NCBI RefSeq assembly: GCF_013694365.1
Contig: NZ_CP059275.1
Coordinates: forward strand, 124,001 to 188,000
Reading direction: 5' to 3'
Origin: Limosilactobacillus reuteri
GTDB taxonomy: Bacteria > Bacillota > Bacilli > Lactobacillales > Lactobacillaceae
Length of the DNA: 64,000 nt
The position numbers and the translations under genes were made by a program. Shown here piece by piece: positions 30,102 through 39,590 of the stretch. A model generated the notes under the pieces. That model made no database searches. It was not told the DNA's origin and was given only the letters and a program-made list of their open reading frames with translations. Within the stretch, counting starts at the first letter, position 1. Each line of letters opens with the position of its first letter.

Positions 30102-33100
30102 GTGGATTTTACGCCCTTAGATGTTAAGAGTAGTTATAGTTTGCTAAAAAGTCCCACCCGGATTTCTGACCTAGTTACAACGGCTAAGGAACGAGGGTAT
30201 AAGGCATTAGCGTTAACAGACGAAAATGTTTTATATGGGGCTGTCGAATTTTATAATGCAGCAAAAAAAGCAGGAATTAAACCCATTCTCGGCTTGCGGC
30301 TGGTAGTTGCATTAAATGAGACGGATGGTACCAAGCTAGATTTAGTATTTCTAGCTAAGAATCAACGAGGGTATCAGCATCTGATGGACCTATCGACGCT
30401 TCAGCAAACACGAAAAGATAAAAAAATACCTTTAACGATTGCGCAAATTAGTTCTTTATTGGATGAATTGTTTATAATTATCCCCCCACAAAGTACAGTT
30501 TTTAGTATACTTGCTCAGCCAACATCAATTTTAACTGAGCTTGCTAATCTGGGGGATGATGATAGCGTTCTGTTAGGAGTCAATTCGCGGTTAGATGACG
30601 TTCAAATAGATACCTTGCAACAATTATCAAAACAATTATCTTTGCCATTAGTAGGGACGTCTCCAGTTGATTATTTAAATGCTAATGACCTTTTTGCTAG
30701 TCGGGTTTTACAAGCAATTGATGCCGGAGTTGAGTTAAAAGATCCGACAATAGAAGCGGGACGAAGAGGACAACATTATCTTCATTCGAAAGAACAGATT
30801 GTCCAAGATTACAATGCAAAGGGGCTTAGTGCAGCCGCGCAAAAGACAGTTGAAGTAGCAGCCCTGTGCAACGTTGAACTTCAATTTAGGGCCCCGGTCC
30901 TTCCTCATTTTAAAAATCAAGCAGGGATACCATCTCAACAATATTTACGTTCTCTATGTATTCAAGGATTGAAAAAAAGACGAGTAGCACCAGGAAAAAC
31001 TATTCAACAGTACCAAGAACGTTTAGCGATGGAATTAAAAGTAATCCATGAAATGGGCTTTGATGATTATTTCTTAATTGTATGGGACGTAATGAATTTT
31101 GCTCACCAGCAAAAGATTACGACCGACCCTGGACGAGGATCAGCTGCGGGATCATTAGTTGCCTATGCTTTAGCAATTACAGAAGTTGATCCTTTGCAAT
31201 ACGACTTATTATTTGAACGCTTTCTGAATCCAGAACGAGCTCAAATGCCCGATATTGACTTAGATATTCCTGATAATCGGCGTGATGAAGTTTTGCAGTA
31301 TGTACATCAAAAATATGGTCACCAACGCGTAGCCCAAATTATTACTTTTGGGACATTAGCCGCTAAACAAGTCGTTCGTGATGTGAGTCGGGTCTTTAAC
31401 TTGCCCCGTTACGATATGCAAAGGTTAATCGATGCATTACCACATGGCCTTCACGTGACACTCAAAGATGCATTAAAGGAGTCACAACAACTAAAAAATC
31501 TTCTTGACGATAATCCTAAATTTCGTTTGCTGATTCAAGTTGCACAGCAATTAGAGGGATTGCCGCGTCATTATTCAATTCACGCGGCAGGCATTGTCCT
31601 TTCTGAGCAGCCATTACATGAAATTGTGCCGTTACAAGATGGTAGTGATGGCTTATTAATGACGCAGTTTGCCAAAGACACAGTAGAAGCGCTGGGGCTA
31701 TTAAAAATGGATTTCTTGGGATTGAAGAACCTTTCAATCATGGATAACATCCTTCAAATGATTCGGCAAGAAGACCCTAATTTTGATTTGCAAAAAATTA
31801 ACTTTAATGATCCGTTGACTCTTCAACTGTTCCAGCGAGGAAAAACTGAAGGGATTTTTCAATTTGAATCAAGTGGGATCAGAAATGTATTGGTCAATCT
31901 TCACCCAACGAATTTTGAAGATATTGTGGCAGTGAATGCACTTTATCGTCCGGGCCCAATGGAAAATATTTCTCATTTTACCGCCCGCAAAGCTGGAAAA
32001 GAGAAAATTACTTATCCTGCTCCGTCACTTGAAAAAATTCTGGGACCAACTTACGGTATTTTGGTCTATCAAGAGCAGGTAATGCAATTGGCCTCGGTAA
32101 TGGCTGGCTTTACCTTAGGAGAGGCGGATCTTTTACGCCGGGCAATGAGTAAGAAGAAAAAGGCCACAATGGAGGATATGCGGACAAAATTTATTGCCGG
32201 CGCAACAGAACACGGCTATTCAGCACAAGTTGCTCACCAAGTATTTGAATATATCGATCGCTTTGCTAATTATGGGTTCAATCGTTCGCATGCAGTTGCC
32301 TATTCTATGATGGCGTTTGAGATGGCATATTTGAAAGTTTATTACCCTGCAGCTTTTTTTACAGCCCTAATGAATGCAGAAACTAATATTGAGAAATTGA
32401 AACGGCACGTGGGGGATGCAAAGCAATTTGGCGTCAAGGTTAGTGGGCCGCGAATCAATATAAGTGAGAGTAGTTTTCTATTACATGATGGGACAGTTTA
32501 CTTTGGCTTTTCTGCTATTAAAGGAGTACGTCGTGATTTTGTCGCCGCAATTCTTGAAGAACGGCAGGAAAATGGCAAGTTTACAGATCTTCGTAATTTT
32601 ATTGCGCGTATTCCAGAACGTTGGCAAAAGCAAGAATTAATCGAACCGTTAATCTATAGTGGGGCCTTTGATAAGATGGAATATAACCGAGCGGAGATGA
32701 TTGACGCCCTTCCTAAATTAATTTCCGGGATTGAGTTGTTTGCTGGTTTTGCTAATTTTGACGATCCGGCTCTCCAAACGGCAATTGACCAACGAAATGA
32801 ATTCCCTCTGTTGACCCGTTTAACGAAGGAGAATGAATACTTAGGAGTGTATCTTTCCGGCCACCCGGTTACCCAATATTACCAATTAGGACAGCAGCTC
32901 CATGCAACTAAAATTGCTAATTTATACCCGCATTCAGAAGCGACAATAATTGTCCTTACAAATCACGTTAAGACTATTTATACTAAACGTGAACATCGGG
33001 AAATGGCCTTTGTTAATGGAACGGATGAGACCGGAGCAATTGATATTACCGTCTTTCCCAAACAATATCAGCAGTTCAAAGAGCAACTAGAAACAAATAA

Positions 33101-33449
33101 GATTTTAATTGTCAGAGGTCGAGTAGAATATCGTGAGGGACGGGGTCTACAATTAGTTGCTAATCAATTGCAGGATGTTAAAAAAGTTCAACAGAAACGC
33201 CGCAAGCAACGATGGGTTTTACGAATCTTACCGTCATTAGACACTGAGATGGTGCATCGAGAGTTAAATAATATTTTTAATGAATACCATGGTTCAATTC
33301 CTGTCTTGTTGTTTTATCCAGCAAACGATAAGAAGATCCTGCTTGACCAAAAACGATGGTTAAAAAATTCTCAGAAAGCAAAAAAGGCGCTTGTCGCCGT
33401 TCTTGGCCAAGAAAACGTTGTCTTACAACAGCTTAATAGTAATCACTGA
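30102..33449 (+). CDS. dnaE: DNA polymerase III alpha subunit, DnaE
   Basis: DnaE is the C-family replicative or primer-extending polymerase, working beside PolC in Bacillota. The polymerase core has DPGRGSAAGSLVAYALA near 346 and catalytic Asp384 and Asp386 in PDIDLD, with Asp537 in MDFLGLKNL. An OB fold follows late in the protein. The N-terminal PHP domain is degenerate: PLDVKSSYSLL (5-15) stands where HxH normally occurs, and TDEN (39-42) where TDHG normally occurs. The length is 1115 residues and the start GTG. A second, phage-like DnaE lies at 59911. Confidence 0.96.
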   Translation: MDFTPLDVKSSYSLLKSPTRISDLVTTAKERGYKALALTDENVLYGAVEFYNAAKKAGIKPILGLRLVVALNETDGTKLDLVFLAKNQRGYQHLMDLSTLQQTRKDKKIPLTIAQISSLLDELFIIIPPQSTVFSILAQPTSILTELANLGDDDSVLLGVNSRLDDVQIDTLQQLSKQLSLPLVGTSPVDYLNANDLFASRVLQAIDAGVELKDPTIEAGRRGQHYLHSKEQIVQDYNAKGLSAAAQKTVEVAALCNVELQFRAPVLPHFKNQAGIPSQQYLRSLCIQGLKKRRVAPGKTIQQYQERLAMELKVIHEMGFDDYFLIVWDVMNFAHQQKITTDPGRGSAAGSLVAYALAITEVDPLQYDLLFERFLNPERAQMPDIDLDIPDNRRDEVLQYVHQKYGHQRVAQIITFGTLAAKQVVRDVSRVFNLPRYDMQRLIDALPHGLHVTLKDALKESQQLKNLLDDNPKFRLLIQVAQQLEGLPRHYSIHAAGIVLSEQPLHEIVPLQDGSDGLLMTQFAKDTVEALGLLKMDFLGLKNLSIMDNILQMIRQEDPNFDLQKINFNDPLTLQLFQRGKTEGIFQFESSGIRNVLVNLHPTNFEDIVAVNALYRPGPMENISHFTARKAGKEKITYPAPSLEKILGPTYGILVYQEQVMQLASVMAGFTLGEADLLRRAMSKKKKATMEDMRTKFIAGATEHGYSAQVAHQVFEYIDRFANYGFNRSHAVAYSMMAFEMAYLKVYYPAAFFTALMNAETNIEKLKRHVGDAKQFGVKVSGPRINISESSFLLHDGTVYFGFSAIKGVRRDFVAAILEERQENGKFTDLRNFIARIPERWQKQELIEPLIYSGAFDKMEYNRAEMIDALPKLISGIELFAGFANFDDPALQTAIDQRNEFPLLTRLTKENEYLGVYLSGHPVTQYYQLGQQLHATKIANLYPHSEATIIVLTNHVKTIYTKREHREMAFVNGTDETGAIDITVFPKQYQQFKEQLETNKILIVRGRVEYREGRGLQLVANQLQDVKKVQQKRRKQRWVLRILPSLDTEMVHRELNNIFNEYHGSIPVLLFYPANDKKILLDQKRWLKNSQKAKKALVAVLGQENVVLQQLNSNH

Positions 33450-33653
33450 ATGAACTTTTTATTAAAGAATATCGTGGCTGGTATTTGGGCACTTATTCTG
33501 GGTGAGGTCCTAGCTTACATCACAAGTCAACTAGAATCGATGACACCAGACTACACCCTTGTCGGCTGGTGTTCTGTAATTATGGGATTAGTCGTTATCA
33601 ATTGTGTGGATAAAATTACCGCAGATGCAAATCCTAGCAAAAATGAAGGTTAA
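33450..33653 (+). CDS. Small membrane protein, DUF2929-like
   Basis: The 67-residue protein has two hydrophobic segments (about 5-22 and 37-53) and matches my memory of the DUF2929 family, which sits beside dnaE in lactobacilli. There is no known function. The family call is from recall of pattern and context. Confidence 0.6.
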   Translation: MNFLLKNIVAGIWALILGEVLAYITSQLESMTPDYTLVGWCSVIMGLVVINCVDKITADANPSKNEG

Positions 33654-34904
33654 ATGAGTGAGGAAAAGTATGAGGGGTTATTACCACGTTTTTTGAAGTA
33701 TGTTAAAACTGAAACAAGGTCAAATCCAGATTCAAAAACAATTCCTTCTGATCCTAAGGAAACTGCATTTTTAAATGAATTAAAAGATGAATTGATATCT
33801 TTAGGGTTGAGTGATGTTCATATTAATCCACAAAGTTCATATTTGGTCGCTACAATTCCAAGTAATATTGACAAGGATGTGCCAACGGTTGGCTTCATTG
33901 CCCATATCGACACTGCAGATTTTAATGCTCATAATGTTAATCCACAGATTGTCAAAGATTACGATGGCAAGTCAGATATTAAGCTTGATAAAGATGGCCA
34001 ATATGCCTTAACTACTACTGAATTTCCATCATTGGAAAAATATCAGGGCAATACTTTAATTACTACTGATGGGTCTACTTTGCTTGGGGCTGATGACAAG
34101 TCAGGAGTAGCGGAGATTGTTACAATGGCTGCTTACCTGATGGCTCATCCTGAAATTAAGCACGGAACAATTAAGATTGGTTTAGGACCTGATGAGGAAA
34201 TCGGCACCGGGGCTGATCATTTTGATGTTAAGGATTTTGGGGCCGATTTTGCCTATACGGTTGATGGTGGTCCACTTGGCGAATTGGAATATGAAACATT
34301 TAATGCAGCTCAGGCAGAAATTGAGATTCAAGGAAAAGATGTTCACACTGGGGTTGCTAAGGGAACAATGATCAATGCTATTCAGGTTGCAATTGACTTG
34401 CAAAATAGCTTGCCAGCACATGATCGAGCTGAACGAACAGATGGACGGCAAGGATTCTATCACTTATACAAGTTTGATGGAACTGTTGATCATGCTTCAA
34501 TGACATATTTAATTCGTGATCATGATAAGCAAACGTTTATTGAACGGAAGCATTTACTCGACCGGGTTGTTGCTGGCCTAAATGATGAACTTGGTGCAGA
34601 CCTAGTAACGATGAATCTTTATGACCAATACTACAACTTAAAAGATGCGCTTAAGAATCACATGGAAGTTGTTGAAATTGCGAAGAAAGCTATGGAAAAT
34701 CTAGACATTAAACCGGATATCTATCCAGTTCGTGGCGGGACGGATGGTTCAACAATTTCTTATAAGGGCTTACCAACTCCTAATCTTTTTGCTGGTGGAG
34801 AAAACATGCACTCGCGTTTTGAATATGTATCACTGCAAACAATGGAACGTGCATTGGACACCCTACTTGAGATTGTGCGGTTGACTGCGGAAGAAGATAA
34901 ATAA
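33654..34904 (+). CDS. pepT: Peptidase T (tripeptidase)
   Basis: PepT removes the N-terminal residue from tripeptides using two zinc ions. Metal-binding blocks are HIDTADFN near 84, the bridging Asp in LGADDKSG near 145, PDEEIGTGADHF near 180 and the final HSRFEYV near 387. The 416-residue length is standard. In a lactic acid bacterium it helps to use peptides as amino-acid source. Confidence 0.96.
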   Translation: MSEEKYEGLLPRFLKYVKTETRSNPDSKTIPSDPKETAFLNELKDELISLGLSDVHINPQSSYLVATIPSNIDKDVPTVGFIAHIDTADFNAHNVNPQIVKDYDGKSDIKLDKDGQYALTTTEFPSLEKYQGNTLITTDGSTLLGADDKSGVAEIVTMAAYLMAHPEIKHGTIKIGLGPDEEIGTGADHFDVKDFGADFAYTVDGGPLGELEYETFNAAQAEIEIQGKDVHTGVAKGTMINAIQVAIDLQNSLPAHDRAERTDGRQGFYHLYKFDGTVDHASMTYLIRDHDKQTFIERKHLLDRVVAGLNDELGADLVTMNLYDQYYNLKDALKNHMEVVEIAKKAMENLDIKPDIYPVRGGTDGSTISYKGLPTPNLFAGGENMHSRFEYVSLQTMERALDTLLEIVRLTAEEDK

Positions 34905-35729
34905 ATGACAACCGGTAACCAATTAATTGCGCGTTTTGAAAAATTTGCTAATCCGCAACTAGCAGAAAAATGGGATCATGTCGGTCTACAAATTGGCAAT
35001 CCAGATCTCCCGATTACTCGACTAATGACCACCCTTGATGTTCGCCCAGAAGTGGTTGATGAAGCAATTGAGCAAAATGTTGACCTTATTTTTGCTCATC
35101 ATCCCATTATGTTTCACCCAGCAAAGAATCTAGATACGCGGGATCCGCAAAATGCAATGTACGCTAAACTTTTGGCGAATAATATTACTGTTTATGCAGC
35201 TCATACGAATTTGGATACTGCTAATGGCGGAATGAATGACTGGTTAGCAGATCAACTTCGCCTAACTAATACTGTGCCTTTAGTGCCAGCAGGAAATGAT
35301 CCAATAAGCGGTGAACCAGTTGGAATGGGGCGTGTTGGTGAGCTGAATGAACCATTAACACCGCGAAAATTTGCAAATTATTGTATAGATGTTTTTGCCA
35401 TCCGCGGATTACGGTTAATTGTCAACCCGCTTGACCAAGAGAGAGAGATTAAACGTGTTGCAGTACTTGGTGGTGCTGGTCAAGATTTTTATCAACAAGC
35501 TCTTGAAACTGGAGCTGATGCTTATGTCACTGGAGATGTAAGTTACCACTTTGCGCACGATATGATTGCTAATCACCTTGTTGTTATTGATCCTGGACAT
35601 CATATTGAAGTGGTAGCTGCCCACCAGCTTGCTAACTTAATCACCCAGTGGAAGAATGAAAATAATTGGCAGTTTGAGGTGCTAGAGAGTAGAGTTAATA
35701 CAGAGCCGTTTACTTTTATTACTAAATAG
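34905..35729 (+). CDS. Nif3-like dinuclear metal center protein (YqfO)
   Basis: The 274-residue protein has the two metal-binding halves of the Nif3 family: FAHHPIMFHPAKNLD near 64-78, AHTNLDTANGGMND near 101, and DVSYHFAHD near 210 with DPGHHIEV near 227. It lacks the inserted PII-like domain that makes the Bacillus protein about 370 residues. Its neighbour trmK is the usual operon partner. GTP cyclohydrolase activity has been proposed for the family but is not settled. Confidence 0.9.
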   Translation: MTTGNQLIARFEKFANPQLAEKWDHVGLQIGNPDLPITRLMTTLDVRPEVVDEAIEQNVDLIFAHHPIMFHPAKNLDTRDPQNAMYAKLLANNITVYAAHTNLDTANGGMNDWLADQLRLTNTVPLVPAGNDPISGEPVGMGRVGELNEPLTPRKFANYCIDVFAIRGLRLIVNPLDQEREIKRVAVLGGAGQDFYQQALETGADAYVTGDVSYHFAHDMIANHLVVIDPGHHIEVVAAHQLANLITQWKNENNWQFEVLESRVNTEPFTFITK

Positions 35730-36437
35730 GTGGATGAAAAGCACTTATCAGCACGTCTGGCATGTGTTGCTTCCCTTGTTCCAGCAGGTGCGCGGGTGGC
35801 TGATATTGGTTCTGACCATGCATATTTACCAGCCGCATTAGTGTTAGATGGTAAAATTGATTTTGCAATTGCTGGAGAAGTAGTAAAGGGTCCTTATGAA
35901 AATGCCGTTCGTGAAATAAAAGACCACCGATTAGAAGGCCGGGTTATCCCACGTTTGGCAGACGGTTTAGCAGCGATTGAACCAGCAGATAAAGTCGATA
36001 CAATTACGATTGCCGGAATGGGCGGGAGTTTGATTGCTTCGATTTTAGAGAAAGACAAGAATCAGTTAACAGGAATTAAGCGACTTGTCCTTCAACCGAA
36101 TGTAGGGGAAAGTCAGTTGCGTGAATGGTTAATGAATAATTATTACCAAATAATGAACGAAAAAATAATTGAAGAAGACAATCATATTTATGAGATTATC
36201 GTTGCTGAGCCATCAGTTGTCCCATTTAGATACAGTAAGTATGAGCTTGATTTTGGACCATTTTTATTGGAAAACAAAGGACCTGCTTTTAGGAAAAAAT
36301 GGCAAGAATATCTTCAACGTGAAGCCCATGTTATTGATCAGATGCAAAAGGCTCAACAGCCACCAGTAAAAAAGATTAATGAGATAAACGAGTTTTTATC
36401 ACAAGTAAAGGAAGCGATCGCCGATGACAACCGGTAA
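35730..36437 (+). CDS. trmK: tRNA (adenine-N1) methyltransferase TrmK
   Basis: TrmK methylates A22 of tRNAs. The SAM-binding motif I is ARVADIGSDHAYLP near 20-33, followed by AGEVVKGP and TITIAGMGGSLI near 91-102. The C-terminal coiled-coil helices run from about residue 175. The length of 235 residues fits, and the start is GTG. In Bacillota trmK lies between rpoD and the Nif3 gene. Here an IS21 element and an aminotransferase gene separate it from rpoD. Confidence 0.93.
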   Translation: MDEKHLSARLACVASLVPAGARVADIGSDHAYLPAALVLDGKIDFAIAGEVVKGPYENAVREIKDHRLEGRVIPRLADGLAAIEPADKVDTITIAGMGGSLIASILEKDKNQLTGIKRLVLQPNVGESQLREWLMNNYYQIMNEKIIEEDNHIYEIIVAEPSVVPFRYSKYELDFGPFLLENKGPAFRKKWQEYLQREAHVIDQMQKAQQPPVKKINEINEFLSQVKEAIADDNR

Positions 36438-37667
36438 ATGAGTATGCGAAAAGACGTTTACGAAAGGATGAGATATTTTGTGTTAGAAAAGATAAAACCA
36501 AATTATTCTGCCATTGCACGGCAATATGGTGTTGATCCACGAACCGTAAAGGCGGCCTATTTAAGAGCTCAGAGTGGTGAAACAGCAGTCGTTAGGAAGC
36601 GGCGAAGCCGTCGTAGTAAGCTAGACGGATATCAAGATATCATTGAGGATAAGTACACGGCAGGCTGTTCTGCCAGATCAATTTATGACTTTATCGTTGA
36701 AAAAGGCTTTACCGGTAAATACACAATCGTTAAAGAATACTGTCGTCGGTTTCGCAAAACACAAACTAAGAAAGCTACGATTAGAGTTGAGCATACGATT
36801 GGCTTAAGTGCTCAAGTTGATTGGAAAGAACAAGTTACCATGACTGACCAGAATGGCGTCCCACATACTTTCAGTATTTTCTTATATGTCCTACCTTATT
36901 CAAAATTTAAGTTCTTAAGACTAACTCTAGATCAGAAGCAGGATACTCTATTCAAATGCTTATTTGAAGCCTTTAAGGCTACTGGTGGTATTCCTAAAGA
37001 AATTTGGTTTGATAATATGTCAACTGTCGTTGACCATAAATTGAGTGACTTTCATCATCATCGATTTAACGAACGGTTCCTATCATTTAGTCATGATGCG
37101 GGATTCCAGCCAATCGCTTGTCGTCCATTTAGACCACAAACCAAAGGTTGTGTTGAGGCCTTGGCAAGAACAATGGGACGATTAAAGCCTTACGATGGAG
37201 AATTCAGTACCATCAATAACTTGAATGATATCGTTAATCGATTAGCTAAACGACTTAACCATGAGAAGTCACAAAGTAATAATCAGAAGCCAGTTGAATT
37301 ATGGGCAAAAGAAAAAGAGCATTTCCGGTCTCTCAATTACGATCTCACAAGGTACTTCGACAGCGTCCAAACTAGAAAAGTATCGCGAGATTCAATGATT
37401 AGATTTCAAAACCATCAATACTCTGTTTCCCCTAATTATATCGGAAAAGAGGTTGAAATTAAACCAACTACTGATGGTAAAGCTATTCATATTTTCTATC
37501 AAGGCGTTGAAATTCAGAAACATGATTTAACTAACAAGCAGTTTAATTACGATCCGCACGATAAACATGCCATTCTAAAAAGTGATTTGATGGAAGATAA
37601 AACGGATGAAGAAATTAATCAGTATATGCTTAACAACCTCAGTATTTATGATCAGATTGGGGAATAA
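36438..37667 (+). CDS. istA: IS21 transposase IstA
   Basis: IstA cuts and joins the element ends. The 409-residue protein begins with a helix-turn-helix, NYSAIARQYGVDPRTVKAAY (about 22-41), and has a retroviral-integrase type core with the DDE triad at Asp128 (AQVDWKE), Asp192 (IWFDNMS) and Glu240 (GCVEALA). The frame is intact, so it may be active. istB follows directly. Confidence 0.95.
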   Translation: MSMRKDVYERMRYFVLEKIKPNYSAIARQYGVDPRTVKAAYLRAQSGETAVVRKRRSRRSKLDGYQDIIEDKYTAGCSARSIYDFIVEKGFTGKYTIVKEYCRRFRKTQTKKATIRVEHTIGLSAQVDWKEQVTMTDQNGVPHTFSIFLYVLPYSKFKFLRLTLDQKQDTLFKCLFEAFKATGGIPKEIWFDNMSTVVDHKLSDFHHHRFNERFLSFSHDAGFQPIACRPFRPQTKGCVEALARTMGRLKPYDGEFSTINNLNDIVNRLAKRLNHEKSQSNNQKPVELWAKEKEHFRSLNYDLTRYFDSVQTRKVSRDSMIRFQNHQYSVSPNYIGKEVEIKPTTDGKAIHIFYQGVEIQKHDLTNKQFNYDPHDKHAILKSDLMEDKTDEEINQYMLNNLSIYDQIGE

Positions 37668-38405
37668 ATGAATCAGTATCAAAAACTAATTGATAATTTA
37701 ACGAAGTTAAATTTACATCATATGGCTGCATCAATTACGGATTATCGGCAACAAGTCAATGACAGCCAAATCAGCTTTAGTGAAGCACTATTAGAATTAA
37801 CCGATAAGGAGATTGCCTATCAGCAACAAGAAAGCCTAAAGAGAAGAATCAAACGTGCTAGATTTCCGATTATTAAACGACTAAATGAGTTTGATTATCA
37901 ATTTCAACCTTCGATTAACCAGCAGCAAATCGCTGAGTTTGCGACCATGTCATTTCTGGATAATCAAGAGAATATTATCTTTATTGGCAGCCCTGGCGTA
38001 GGTAAAACGCATCTGGTAATTGGTCTTGGCATCGAAGCATGCCGGCAAGGTGTACGAACACTATTTATTAATTGCCATGAATTAATCCTTAGATTGAAGG
38101 CGGCGCAAGAAAAGCAACATTTAGAGCGCGTAATGCGCCGATATGAAAGATATGACCTGTTAATCATTGATGAATTAGGCTATTTACCAATAACGGCGGA
38201 TGAAGCGAAACTATTGTTTCAACTAATAAATGGCCGCTATGAACGTAAATCAACGATCATAACGACCAATGTACCATTATCAAGTTGGGGAACCGTCCTT
38301 CATAGCACGGCGACTGCAGAAGCAATTTTAGACCGCCTTGTCTATCACTCACATGTAATTAAGATCAAGGGAAAGTCATACCGTTTAGCATCGGTCAATC
38401 CCTAA
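37668..38405 (+). CDS. istB: IS21 helper ATPase IstB
   Basis: IstB is the AAA+ ATPase that chooses the target for IstA and resembles DnaC. Walker A is GSPGVGKT (107-114) and Walker B is LLIIDELG near 164-171. The length of 245 residues is normal. GGGGAATAA just before its ATG gives a plausible ribosome binding site, so the istA-istB adjacency may be natural. Confidence 0.95.
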   Translation: MNQYQKLIDNLTKLNLHHMAASITDYRQQVNDSQISFSEALLELTDKEIAYQQQESLKRRIKRARFPIIKRLNEFDYQFQPSINQQQIAEFATMSFLDNQENIIFIGSPGVGKTHLVIGLGIEACRQGVRTLFINCHELILRLKAAQEKQHLERVMRRYERYDLLIIDELGYLPITADEAKLLFQLINGRYERKSTIITTNVPLSSWGTVLHSTATAEAILDRLVYHSHVIKIKGKSYRLASVNP

Positions 38406-39590
38406 ATGCCAGAATTATCTGCTGATTTATATGGAACTGTTAGTCACAAGTTAGATGCGTTACAGCCATCAGGTATCCGTGAATTCAATAAAGAAGTTTC
38501 AAAGATCCCAGGAATTATTAAATTAACATTAGGAGAACCAGACATGGCAACTCCTGAACACGTTAAGCAAGCAGCCATTAGAAGTATTGAGGAAGATGAT
38601 TCTCACTATGCTCCTCAAATGGGAAAGCCAGAATTACTTGAAGCAATCAGTGATTATATTCAGAATACTCGTGATGTGCACTATGATCCGCAAACGGAAA
38701 TAATTGCGACTGTGGGAGCAACCGAAGCCCTCGATGCAACCTTATTTGCAATCCTTAATACTGGAGACAAAGTTGTGGTTCCGACCCCGATTTTCTCTCT
38801 ATATTTCCCATTAATTGAAATGACAGGAGCAACAGTTGTTCAGGTTGATACTTCAGCAGATAATTTTGTTCTAACTCCAGAAAAGCTTGAAGAAGTTCTT
38901 GAAGAAGAGGGAAAAGGCGTCAAAGCTGTTATCCTTAACTACCCAAGTAACCCAACTGGTCGTGAATATCCTCAAGAAGTTCTAGCAGGATTAGCTGAAG
39001 TAATTAAGAAGCATCATTTATATGCGATTGCTGATGAAATCTATAGCGAACTAGTCTATGGGGTAGAGCACTATTCAATTGCTACTATGATTCCAGAGCG
39101 GACAATTTTTATCTCTGGACTCTCAAAATCTCACGCAATGACTGGTTACCGTTTAGGATATGTTGCAGCTCCGGCTAAGATCATGGCTAATATTTCAAAG
39201 ATGCATGCCTTCTTAGTCACAACCGTAACTAATAACGTTCAAGTTGCAGCGGCTGAAGCACTGACAAATGGTTTAAATGATCCATTAGAATTTCGAAAGA
39301 TTTACCAGCATCGTCGCGATTTACTTGTTGCCGGTCTTAAGAAATTAGGCTTTGAAATGTTAACTCCTGAAGGGGCATTTTACCTTTTTGCTAAGATTCC
39401 AGCTCAATTTGGAACTGACGATGTTGCCTTTGCAAAGCAGCTTGCTAAAGAAGCAAAGGTTGGAGTAACACCAGGTAGTGCATTTGGTAAGGGTGGCGAT
39501 GGTTATGTTCGTCTGTCATATGCCTCCTCTGATGAAAACCTAACAGAAGCTATTAAACGAATTGGTGAATTTTTAGACCATCTTGCGTAA
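38406..39590 (+). CDS. Class I/II pyridoxal-phosphate aminotransferase
   Basis: This 394-residue fold-type I aminotransferase carries KLTLGEPDMATPEHV near the N-terminus, YPSNPTGREY near 180, DEIYSELVYG near 206 and the lysine that holds PLP in SGLSKSHAMTGYRLGY near 237-252. It is closest in style to PatA/AraT enzymes of lactic acid bacteria that act on aromatic or N-acetyl-diaminopimelate substrates. The exact substrate is not readable. It is placed between istB and rpoD. Confidence 0.9.
   Translation: MPELSADLYGTVSHKLDALQPSGIREFNKEVSKIPGIIKLTLGEPDMATPEHVKQAAIRSIEEDDSHYAPQMGKPELLEAISDYIQNTRDVHYDPQTEIIATVGATEALDATLFAILNTGDKVVVPTPIFSLYFPLIEMTGATVVQVDTSADNFVLTPEKLEEVLEEEGKGVKAVILNYPSNPTGREYPQEVLAGLAEVIKKHHLYAIADEIYSELVYGVEHYSIATMIPERTIFISGLSKSHAMTGYRLGYVAAPAKIMANISKMHAFLVTTVTNNVQVAAAEALTNGLNDPLEFRKIYQHRRDLLVAGLKKLGFEMLTPEGAFYLFAKIPAQFGTDDVAFAKQLAKEAKVGVTPGSAFGKGGDGYVRLSYASSDENLTEAIKRIGEFLDHLA

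Larger units (their letters stand above)
36438..38405 (+). mobile_element. IS21-family insertion sequence (coding part)
   Basis: The two-gene set istA-istB defines IS21-family elements, and both frames are intact. The terminal inverted repeats and target duplication cannot be seen because sequence outside the coding frames is missing. IstA precedes IstB as in real elements, while neighbouring housekeeping genes are in reversed order. The element is therefore probably inserted opposite to the rpoD-trmK direction. Confidence 0.9.
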
